From the NCBI GenBank assembly GCA_036639955.1, contig JAVWHP010000033.1, positions 1 through 6,542 of the forward strand: a stretch of DNA of 6,542 nt, written 5' to 3'. Below are positions 1 to 5,588 of this stretch, one piece after another. The position numbers and the translations under genes are program-made. The notes below the pieces were generated by a model that saw only the letters and a program-made list of their open reading frames with translations, searched no databases and was not told the origin of the DNA. Origin of the DNA: JAVWHP01 sp036639955. Its GTDB lineage: Bacteria; Bacillota_I; Bacilli_A; Erysipelotrichales; Erysipelotrichaceae. Each line of letters opens with the position of its first letter. Positions within the stretch are counted from its first letter, which is position 1.

Positions 1-53
1 CGGTGACAATATCTAGACTAGCTCTAGTGAAGATAGCACATTGCCAGGTAATT
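1..53 (+). other. 3' tail of an upstream transcript, identity unknown
   Basis: No complete gene fits here. One frame is open from base 3 to a TGA at 69-71, but that stop lies inside the terminator stem. Another frame stops at 4-6, so a protein gene could end there. The stretch is richer in G+C (22 of 53 bases) than the coding sequence around it and holds a small hairpin (CTAGA 13-17 with TCTAG 23-27). It leads directly into an intrinsic terminator. It is either a 3' untranslated region or the end of a structured non-coding RNA. I cannot match it to a known RNA. Confidence 0.35.
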
Positions 54-80
54 AGCTCATCCGTAGGATGAGCTTTTTTT
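54..80 (+). terminator. Intrinsic terminator of the upstream transcript
   Basis: A perfect 9-bp stem (AGCTCATCC 54-62 with GGATGAGCT 66-74) with a GTA triloop is followed at once by a run of seven T (74-80). This is a canonical Rho-independent terminator. It ends the transcript entering from the left and isolates the mnmA promoter from it. Confidence 0.93.
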
Positions 81-93
81 AATAAAAATGTAG

Positions 94-122
94 ATGTAGT
101 TGATTAACTTAATCAACTACAT
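94..122. repeat. Perfect 29-bp palindrome over the mnmA promoter (probable operator)
   Basis: ATGTAGTTGATTAA (94-107) and TTAATCAACTACAT (109-122) are exact reverse complements around a single central C at 108. The palindrome covers the -35 hexamer and the whole promoter spacer and stops one base before the -10. It lies upstream of the expected transcription start and has no T-run, so it is not a terminator of the mnmA transcript. Its size and symmetry suit a site for a dimeric repressor. I do not recognise the regulator family, and no regulator gene lies in the window. Confidence 0.75.
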
Positions 123-128
123 TATAAT
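100..128 (+). promoter_or_regulatory. Sigma-A-type promoter of the mnmA operon
   Basis: TTGATT (100-105) is separated by 17 bp from a consensus TATAAT (123-128). Transcription should start near 134-136, only about 10-12 bases before the ATG at 146. The -35 and spacer are buried in the 94-122 palindrome, so a protein bound there would block RNA polymerase. Confidence 0.85.
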
Positions 129-135
129 AGATGAA

Positions 136-142
136 AGGTGAT
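136..142 (+). promoter_or_regulatory. Shine-Dalgarno that fixes the mnmA start
   Basis: AGGTGAT matches the anti-Shine-Dalgarno end of 16S rRNA and ends three bases before the ATG at 146. The in-frame ATG at 131 lies at or upstream of the predicted transcription start and has no ribosome binding site, so 146 is preferred. Confidence 0.8.
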
Positions 143-145
143 AAA

Positions 146-1303
146 ATGGCAGAAAAAATATTATTAGGTCTTTCAGGAGGCGTAGATTCAGCAGTAGCAG
201 CATATATATTAAAAGAGCAAGGTTATGATGTAACTTGTGCCTTTATGCGTAATTGGGATGCATTAGCAAACAATGATATTTTAGGGAATCCAACAATATC
301 AAATGATGTATGTCCTCAGGAACAAGACTATCTAGATGCTAAACATGTTGCTAACCAATTAGGACTAGAATTATTAAGAATAGATTTTGTTGGTGAATAT
401 TGGGATGATGTTTTTACTACCTTCTTAGATGAATACAAAAAAGGAAGAACACCTAACCCGGATATCCTATGTAATAAATATATAAAGTTTGATGCTTTCT
501 TAAATTATGCATTAAAAAATGGCTTTACTACAGTAGCAACTGGACATTATGCTCAAGTAAAACATACTGATAAAAAAAGCATAATGTTAAGAGGACATGA
601 TGATAATAAGGATCAAACTTATTTTTTATGCCAAATAAAACAAAGCGCTTTAGCAAAAGCTATGTTTCCTATAGGAAATTTAGATAAAACAGACGTAAGA
701 AGAATAGCAGAGGAACAAAATCTTTATGTTGCTAATAAAAAAGATAGCACAGGAGTATGTTTTATAGGAGAACGTAACTTCAGACAGTTTTTATCTAATT
801 ATTTACCAGCTAAAGATGGTAAAATCATAGATATTCATAGTAAAGAAGTTTTAGGTGTTCATACCGGTGTTCTTTACTATACGATAGGACAAAGAAAAGG
901 TTTAGGTATCGGTGGTACTATGGGACCTTGGTTTGTTGTTGGTAAGAACGTTGAAAGAAATGAATTATATGTAGCTAATAAAGATGAGAATGGCTGGTTA
1001 ATGAGTGATTCTTGTTTAGTTAACGATGTGAATTGGTTCTCTAATGATTTTCCAGTTGGAGAATTCAAATGTACAGCAAAATTTAGATATCGTCAAAAAG
1101 ATAGTGATGTAACAATTAAATTCAATTCTAATGACCAGGTATTTGTCTGCTTTGATGATTTAGTTAGTTCTGTTACTTGTGGACAAGAAGCGGTCTTTTA
1201 TGATGGTGAAATTTGTTTAGGTGGAGGAGTAATTGATGAAGTATATCTAAAAGGTATTTCTATTGAAGCAAGAATCAAGGAGGAAATGAATGGGGCAAAC
1301 TAA
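146..1303 (+). CDS. mnmA: tRNA-uridine 2-sulfurtransferase MnmA (TrmU)
   Basis: This 385-residue cytoplasmic enzyme puts sulfur on C2 of the wobble uridine (U34) of tRNAs for Lys, Glu and Gln, using ATP to adenylate the base and persulfide sulfur from a cysteine desulfurase. Visible hallmarks are the PP-loop SGGVDS (10-15), NPDILCNKYIKF with nucleophile Cys109, ATGHYAQ (131-137), KDQTYFL (155-161), STGVCFIGER with catalytic Cys205, and GQRKGLGIGG (248-257). A C-terminal beta-barrel region follows. The length is slightly above the usual 360-375 because of a short charged tail. The ATG at 146 is chosen over the in-frame ATG at 131 because it has the ribosome binding site and lies downstream of the predicted transcription start. 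The gene is first in an operon, and its last 14 bases overlap the next gene. The sulfur donor gene, often adjacent in Bacilli, is not in the window. Confidence 0.97.
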   Translation: MAEKILLGLSGGVDSAVAAYILKEQGYDVTCAFMRNWDALANNDILGNPTISNDVCPQEQDYLDAKHVANQLGLELLRIDFVGEYWDDVFTTFLDEYKKGRTPNPDILCNKYIKFDAFLNYALKNGFTTVATGHYAQVKHTDKKSIMLRGHDDNKDQTYFLCQIKQSALAKAMFPIGNLDKTDVRRIAEEQNLYVANKKDSTGVCFIGERNFRQFLSNYLPAKDGKIIDIHSKEVLGVHTGVLYYTIGQRKGLGIGGTMGPWFVVGKNVERNELYVANKDENGWLMSDSCLVNDVNWFSNDFPVGEFKCTAKFRYRQKDSDVTIKFNSNDQVFVCFDDLVSSVTCGQEAVFYDGEICLGGGVIDEVYLKGISIEARIKEEMNGAN

Positions 1304-1988
1304 GAATATTTCAACAAAAGCAGCATTTGTTTTACTTATAAATTATTTTATTGGTTATATTTATCTTTATCCAAAACTATTAAAAATGATTACAATAGCA
1401 TTATATCCTACAGCTAAGGCAGTACCTGATTATTTAGTATATATATTTTATATCTTAATGATCATAATTAATATAGTGATTGCTTTTCCTTTGCTAAAGC
1501 AATCACTATATAAAATAGAAGGCAATTTAAAAAAATTAATTAATGTTGCAATTAGTTGTTATGGACTAGTACTATTAGTTGGATTTATAGTTTCTATATT
1601 TATTAGTTTGTTTGTTGGGGTTGAGTTAAGCAATAATCAAGAACTTATTAAGCAAAGCTTTAGCATAAATCCATTAATGATAGTATTTTCTACTTTAGTT
1701 TTTGCACCAATAGTTGAAGAAATAGTATTTAGAGGTTGTATATTTGCTTATTTAAGAAATAAGCATTCATTTATGTATTCAGCTATTTTTTCTTCATTAA
1801 TGTTTGGGTTAGTGCATGTTATGGCCTCAATTGGCATTGGCGATTTCTATGATTTAATACACATATTAAGTTATGCTGCAATGGGGTATTGTTTTAGTTT
1901 AGCATATGAAAAAACTGATTCTATTTATGGTGGTATGGCAGTACATTTACTTAATAATGCTTTTGCTTTATTAGTAATGGCTTTATAA
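1290..1988 (+). CDS. CPBP family (CAAX protease/Abi) intramembrane protein
   Basis: This 232-residue, very hydrophobic protein has about six or seven predicted membrane segments. It carries the three signatures of the CPBP intramembrane metalloprotease family: EEIVFRG (Glu143, Glu144, Arg148), FGLVHV (Phe172, His176) and HLLNNAFA (His219, Asn223). All expected catalytic residues are present, so it is probably active. Family members process prenylated proteins or bacteriocin precursors, or act in immunity to these; the substrate here is unknown. The start is well supported: AAGGAGG (1277-1283) lies six bases before ATG 1290, giving a 14-bp overlap with mnmA and probable translational coupling. 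No terminator or promoter separates it from its neighbours. In B. subtilis a TPR protein (YrrB) occupies this slot, so the gene is lineage-specific cargo here. A 16-bp perfect inverted repeat lies within it at 1471-1511. Confidence 0.88.
   Translation: MGQTKNISTKAAFVLLINYFIGYIYLYPKLLKMITIALYPTAKAVPDYLVYIFYILMIIINIVIAFPLLKQSLYKIEGNLKKLINVAISCYGLVLLVGFIVSIFISLFVGVELSNNQELIKQSFSINPLMIVFSTLVFAPIVEEIVFRGCIFAYLRNKHSFMYSAIFSSLMFGLVHVMASIGIGDFYDLIHILSYAAMGYCFSLAYEKTDSIYGGMAVHLLNNAFALLVMAL
1471..1511. repeat. 16-bp perfect inverted repeat inside the CPBP gene
   Basis: ATATAGTGATTGCTTT (1471-1486) and AAAGCAATCACTATAT (1496-1511) are exact reverse complements around a 9-base loop (1487-1495). The mRNA would form a strong hairpin in the coding region for residues about 61-74 (between membrane segments). 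There is no T-run after it, so it is not a standard terminator. Confidence 0.85.
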
Positions 1989-2004
1989 AGATAAGGAGAA
2001 AAAG

Positions 2005-4176
2005 ATGACTGATGAAATAAATATTAAAGGGCAATTTATTGTAACTATCTTTAGAAATGATTCTACAGGATATACAATAGCTAAATTTAGAATACATGAT
2101 AAAACAGAGAAAGTCATCAGTGTAACTGGTGCTTTTTCTGTTGTGAATTTAGATATTTTATATTCTTTGACAGGTAGTTATGTTAATCATCCTAAGTATG
2201 GTATGCAATTTAATACTACTACTTATGAACAAATTATGCCTAGTGATACTGATTCCTTAATAAGATTCTTTAGCAGTGCTATATTTAGTGGAATCGGAAA
2301 AAAAACTGCAGAAGACATTGTTAATGTGTTAGGAGAACAAGCTATTGATTTAATAAAAGAAAACCAAGATGAACTACTGAAAGTTAAATCTTTAAATGAA
2401 AAGAAAAGGACAAGTATCATAAATGGAATACATCAACATGACGATGTTGATGATTCCATAGTATTTTTATCATCACATGGTGTATCACAAAGAAATATAA
2501 TGAAAGTAGAAGCAACATATGGAGAAAGAGCAATAACAGTTATAAAGAATAATCCTTATCAGTTAGTGGAAGATATTGATGGTATAGGATTTATAAGTGC
2601 TGATAAGTTAGCTAAAAGTTTATTATTTAAAGATGATGATCCTAATAGAATTAAAGCAGCTGTTTTAGCTTGTGTATTAGAAATATGTATGAATACAGGT
2701 AATTCATATGTAAGCTATGAACAATTAAAAACAGCAGCTATTAGAAAATTAAAATTTGAAGAATTTGATCTAGATGAATGTATATTCTACTATATAAAGA
2801 AACATATTTTATATAATGTTGATGGTAGAATATACCATTCATCACAATATGAAGCTGAATGTGGTATTGCTAAGTTGTTAGCTAATTTCCCTTATATAGA
2901 AGAAGATAGAATCGAGGAAGATTTAGATGTTGAAATACATAAAATAGAAGTTAATGATAATATAAGTTATGAAAATCTTCAAAGAGATGCTATTAAGTTA
3001 TTCTTTAAAAAAGATTTTATGATTCTAACAGGTGGTCCAGGAACAGGCAAGACTACAATTGTTAAAGCTATTTTAGAACTATATAAGAAGTTTTATCCAA
3101 CAAGAGGTGTAATTCTTAGCGCTCCTACTGGACGCGCCGCTAAACGCTTAAGTGAACTTAGTACGGGTGAATCCTCTACTATACATCGTCTACTTAAATG
3201 GGATTTAGAAACAAATACCTTTGTTAAGAATGAAAAAGACCCAATCGAAGCCGATCTATTAATCGTTGATGAATTCTCCATGGTTGATCAAAACTTATTT
3301 TATAATCTTTTAAGAGCTTGTAAAAAAGTTCGTAAACTATTAATAATAGGAGATGAAGACCAGTTACCCAGTGTATCACCAGGTTGTGTATTAAAAGATT
3401 TAATCGAAACGAATGAATTTCCAGTAATCAGACTAGAAAAAATATATCGCCAAGCTGAAGGTAGCGATGTAATTGCTTTAGCACATGAAATTAAGGATGG
3501 GTTTGCTAATTCAGTAGAAGGTAGTAAGGATGTAGTATTCTTTAATGCAACTAACTATCATATATGTGATATGGTTAAATCTATCGTTACTAATGCTTTT
3601 AACAAAGGTTATACACTAAATGATATCCAAGTCTTAGCACCTATGTATAATGGAGTAGCTGGTATTGATGCTTTAAACAATACTTTACAAGAACTATGTA
3701 ATCCTAAAGAAACATATAAGAAAGAACTACGAGTAGGATATCGTATCTTTAGAGAGATGGATAAAGTCCTTCAATTAAAAAATCAAATAGATGATGACAT
3801 ATATAATGGTGACATCGGTTTTATCAAAGAAATTATTTATGCTAATGAAGACCCTAGTGGTCGTTATCATATTATAGTAGATTTTGATAATAATCTTGTT
3901 ACTTATAATAGTGAACAAATAATTAATCTTACTCATGCTTATTGTATAAGTATACATAAATCACAAGGTAGTGAATATCCAATCGTTATAATGCCTATAA
4001 TATCTGATAATGCTTATATGCTTTCTAGAAGATTAATCTATACAGGTATTACTCGTGCTAAAAACTCTTTAGTATTATTAGGTAATAAAGAAGTTATGTA
4101 TAACTCAATTAAAAAGAAAGAAAGTACCCAACGTTTAACAACCCTAATTAAGAAAATTCATAAAGAATTTTCTTAA
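2005..4176 (+). CDS. recD2: ATP-dependent 5'-3' DNA helicase RecD2
   Basis: This 723-residue protein is a stand-alone SF1B helicase of the RecD2/YrrC type, acting in replication-fork maintenance and mismatch or recombinational repair without RecBC. The order of parts is: N-terminal OB-like region (about 8-75), helix-hairpin-helix segments (FSGIGKKTAED 94-104; second near 124-142; DIDGIGFISADKLA 190-203), and then the helicase core. Core motifs are Walker A GGPGTGKT (343-350), SAPTGRAAKR (372-381), Walker B LLIVDEFSMVD (418-428), GDEDQLPSV (449-457), YRQ (481-483), SIHKSQGSE (649-657) and TGITRAK (680-686). Length is close to the family's usual 720-800, and no motif is missing. AAGGAG (1993-1998) lies six bases before the ATG, and the gap to the CPBP stop is 16 bases, so it belongs to the mnmA operon. 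Arginine codons change from all AGA/AGG in the first 366 codons to mostly CGN after that. A 15-bp inverted repeat spans the stop codon. Confidence 0.97.
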   Translation: MTDEINIKGQFIVTIFRNDSTGYTIAKFRIHDKTEKVISVTGAFSVVNLDILYSLTGSYVNHPKYGMQFNTTTYEQIMPSDTDSLIRFFSSAIFSGIGKKTAEDIVNVLGEQAIDLIKENQDELLKVKSLNEKKRTSIINGIHQHDDVDDSIVFLSSHGVSQRNIMKVEATYGERAITVIKNNPYQLVEDIDGIGFISADKLAKSLLFKDDDPNRIKAAVLACVLEICMNTGNSYVSYEQLKTAAIRKLKFEEFDLDECIFYYIKKHILYNVDGRIYHSSQYEAECGIAKLLANFPYIEEDRIEEDLDVEIHKIEVNDNISYENLQRDAIKLFFKKDFMILTGGPGTGKTTIVKAILELYKKFYPTRGVILSAPTGRAAKRLSELSTGESSTIHRLLKWDLETNTFVKNEKDPIEADLLIVDEFSMVDQNLFYNLLRACKKVRKLLIIGDEDQLPSVSPGCVLKDLIETNEFPVIRLEKIYRQAEGSDVIALAHEIKDGFANSVEGSKDVVFFNATNYHICDMVKSIVTNAFNKGYTLNDIQVLAPMYNGVAGIDALNNTLQELCNPKETYKKELRVGYRIFREMDKVLQLKNQIDDDIYNGDIGFIKEIIYANEDPSGRYHIIVDFDNNLVTYNSEQIINLTHAYCISIHKSQGSEYPIVIMPIISDNAYMLSRRLIYTGITRAKNSLVLLGNKEVMYNSIKKKESTQRLTTLIKKIHKEFS

Positions 4177-4179
4177 TTA
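4145..4179. repeat. 15-bp perfect inverted repeat across the recD2 stop codon
   Basis: Bases 4145-4159 (TAATTAAGAAAATTC) and 4165-4179 (GAATTTTCTTAATTA) pair exactly around a 5-base loop ATAAA. The stop codon TAA (4174-4176) lies in the right arm. Only three of the 15 pairs are G-C and no T-run follows, so it is a poor terminator. It could protect the 3' end of the operon mRNA, or be a DNA site next to the possible promoter at 4183. Confidence 0.8.
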
Positions 4180-4182
4180 AAG

Positions 4183-4188
4183 TATAAT
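4183..4188 (+). promoter_or_regulatory. Possible -10 box for the small membrane protein gene
   Basis: TATAAT is a perfect -10 hexamer seven bases after the recD2 stop, predicting a start near 4194-4197. No good -35 is visible at 16-18 bp and there is no TGN extension. The expected -35 area is occupied by the 4145-4179 inverted repeat. If used, this promoter is weak or activator-dependent; transcription may simply continue from recD2. Confidence 0.4.
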
Positions 4189-4197
4189 AGACATTTA

Positions 4198-4227
4198 ATC
4201 CTCCATAATATTATTGATAGGAGTGAT
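4198..4227 (+). promoter_or_regulatory. Possible hairpin hiding the Shine-Dalgarno of the small gene
   Basis: ATCCTCC (4198-4204) can pair with GGAG-T-GAT (4220-4227, T4224 bulged). This covers the ribosome binding site AGGAG (4219-4223) of the gene starting at 4231. The loop is about 15 bases with AT-rich inner pairing. Four consecutive core pairs form the centre, so stability is moderate. It may control translation, but this rests on pairing alone. Confidence 0.35.
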
Positions 4228-4230
4228 AAT

Positions 4231-4389
4231 ATGAATAAAAGCTTAATTGCATTAATGAGTGGTATAGCTATTGGTATTCTTGTTGGTTATAAAAATGAGG
4301 ACGAAATAGAATGTTTAGCTCATAAATCTCAACGCTACCAACGTAAGGTTATGCGTAAAATTAATCATTTAGCAGATAACATGGATTAA
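4231..4389 (+). CDS. Small single-pass membrane protein with glycine zipper (52 aa)
   Basis: This short gene has a strong ribosome binding site, AGGAG at 4219-4223, seven bases before the ATG. The product starts MNKSLIALMSG and has one membrane segment (about 4-20) with a GxxxGxxxG zipper at Gly11, Gly15 and Gly19. A 32-residue charged tail follows: acidic first (NEDEIE 22-27), then basic (R35, R38, K39, R42, K43), probably a cytoplasmic helix. It has one Cys (28). The layout recalls the N-terminus of YtxH-like stress proteins, but the match is only in style and I assign no function. A different small gene region (yrrD/yrzR) sits between recD2 and yrrI in B. subtilis. The stop codon is shared with the following terminator stem, which fits a real gene end. 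Confidence 0.75.
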   Translation: MNKSLIALMSGIAIGILVGYKNEDEIECLAHKSQRYQRKVMRKINHLADNMD

Positions 4390-4406
4390 CCCCTAATGGG
4401 GTTTTT
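4388..4406 (+). terminator. Short intrinsic terminator overlapping the small gene's stop codon
   Basis: AACCCC (4388-4393) pairs with GGGGTT (4398-4403) around a TAAT loop, followed by a five-T run (4402-4406). The first two stem bases are the last two of the TAA stop. The stem is short but has four G-C pairs in an AT-rich genome. It should end, or reduce, transcription into the next gene. Confidence 0.7.
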
Positions 4407-4417
4407 CTTATCTTATA

Positions 4418-5500
4418 ATGACTAATAAATTATTGAAAGTACTTAGCTTTTTAAAATCAATTATAATTCCTCTATCAAGTATCCTTTTAATCATTATAAT
4501 ATTTAAACAAATAGGTATTTATGCTAAATTAGAACAGGTTCTAATAGCTCTTCTTCCTTTAGCATTAGGTTTTCTAATAGCTTGTTTATTAGAACCAATT
4601 ATAGCTAAATTAAAACTTAAGTATAGTAAAGTTATATCTATAGTTATAGTCTACTTTGGTATCCTTTTAATTATAACAATATTATGTATAATATTAATAC
4701 CTATGTTTATAGAACAATTCATCGCTTTAAGTGAAGCATATCCTAAAATTATAGAAAAAATCCAATCTTTTTTAACTAGTAATAATATCCCTATGAATAT
4801 TAATACTAGGGAAATTATTACTAATTCATATCCTTATGTTTTAGATATAGCATCTATGTTATTTAATAAATTAACTATAATTGGTATTGCTTTTATGGCA
4901 TCTTTCTTTTATTCTTTAGAATTTGATTATTATTATAGACTACTTATTAGGCGACTTAAAGAGCCTAATAAGTTTATTAATTTTTATCAGACGGTTAGTA
5001 ATGTTATTTATCAATATTTAAAAGGTACTATATTAGACTTGAGTTTTATAGCAGTAGTTGTAAGTATATATTTATTAGTTATGGGTTTTCCCAATGCTAT
5101 ATTATATGGAGTAGTATTAGCAATATTAAATTTATTCCCTTATATAGGCAGTATTTTAGGTTTAGTTATTATTCTATTAGTAGCTGTTATTAGTTATGAT
5201 AATATCCCTATCATTTTATTTTTAGGAGTATGGGGGATTCAACAATTTGAAGCTAATGTAATGCAACCTTTAATTTTCAATAAAACGATGAATATTAGAC
5301 CTATCCTTTTATTTGGTTCTTTATTTTTATTTGAAGCTTTATTTGGTATCATTGGAGTAATATTATCTCCAGTCTTAGCTGCTATTATCCAAATAGTATT
5401 TAGATCAATAATCCACGCAAATAAGAGTAATGATGTTGGTAAATGGGAAGATATCTGGTATGATTTTGATGATGTCATGAGAGAAAATAATTATGAATGA
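4418..5500 (+). CDS. AI-2E/PerM family membrane transporter (YrrI-like)
   Basis: This 360-residue polytopic membrane protein is of normal family length. It has hydrophobic segments near 13-30, 41-60, 71-98, 150-168, 209-225, 228-262, 263-275 and 293-330. The family is recognised by NLFPYIGSILG (238-248) and the QQFEANVMQPLIF block (275-287) followed by MNIRPILLFG (291-300), with a soluble loop at about 98-145. Family members are suggested exporters or ion/proton antiporters; the name refers to E. coli TqsA, and the substrate here cannot be told. Position beside alaS matches yrrI of B. subtilis. The start is odd: ATG 4418 has no Shine-Dalgarno, lies 28 bases after the previous stop and just past a terminator, and a TATAAT (4414-4419) overlaps it. 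No other convincing start exists; TTG 4433 also lacks a site. The tail ends in an acidic stretch and a TGA stop. Confidence 0.92.
   Translation: MTNKLLKVLSFLKSIIIPLSSILLIIIIFKQIGIYAKLEQVLIALLPLALGFLIACLLEPIIAKLKLKYSKVISIVIVYFGILLIITILCIILIPMFIEQFIALSEAYPKIIEKIQSFLTSNNIPMNINTREIITNSYPYVLDIASMLFNKLTIIGIAFMASFFYSLEFDYYYRLLIRRLKEPNKFINFYQTVSNVIYQYLKGTILDLSFIAVVVSIYLLVMGFPNAILYGVVLAILNLFPYIGSILGLVIILLVAVISYDNIPIILFLGVWGIQQFEANVMQPLIFNKTMNIRPILLFGSLFLFEALFGIIGVILSPVLAAIIQIVFRSIIHANKSNDVGKWEDIWYDFDDVMRENNYE
4942..4973. repeat. 11-bp perfect inverted repeat inside the AI-2E family gene
   Basis: ACTTATTAGGC (4942-4952) and GCCTAATAAGT (4963-4973) are exact reverse complements with a 10-base loop. It lies in the segment coding residues about 175-186, just after a membrane segment. 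No T-run follows. It may be a chance feature of AT-rich coding DNA. Confidence 0.6.
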
Positions 5501-5503
5501 TTT

Positions 5504-5523
5504 GTAAGTTTATTTAAACTAAC
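5504..5523. repeat. Imperfect palindrome just after the AI-2E gene
   Basis: AGTTTA (5507-5512) and TAAACT (5515-5520) pair around TT, extended by GT/AC after one A-A mismatch. It is followed by a run of six A, not T, so it is not a terminator for the + strand. No convincing terminator for the AI-2E gene is seen before the alaS promoter. Confidence 0.45.
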
Positions 5524-5551
5524 AAAAAATATCGTAATTATCCCTATATTA

Positions 5552-5588
5552 AGGCATAAAATCAAAATAAAATCTTGTATTTATGCCT
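5552..5588. repeat. Split 9-bp inverted repeat flanking the alaS -35 box
   Basis: AGGCATAAA (5552-5560) and TTTATGCCT (5580-5588) are exact reverse complements 19 bp apart. The left arm lies upstream of the -35 and the right arm starts on its last base and fills half of the spacer. It could be a two-half-site operator or the remnant of a terminator for the AI-2E gene; the CTTTATGG after the right arm is a poor T-run. Confidence 0.5.

Noticed and set aside
131..145. N-terminal five-residue extension of MnmA from the ATG at 131.
   Set aside because: It lies at or before the predicted transcription start and has no ribosome binding site; ATG 146 has both.
864..881. Short direct repeat of GGTGTTC in mnmA.
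   Set aside because: It is two copies of seven bases within conserved coding sequence, with no sign of function.
2431..2452. 9-bp inverted repeat with a 4-base loop in recD2 (CATCAACAT / ATGTTGATG).
   Set aside because: Stems of this length are expected by chance in an AT-rich sequence of this size, and the segment encodes an ordinary His/Asp-rich stretch.
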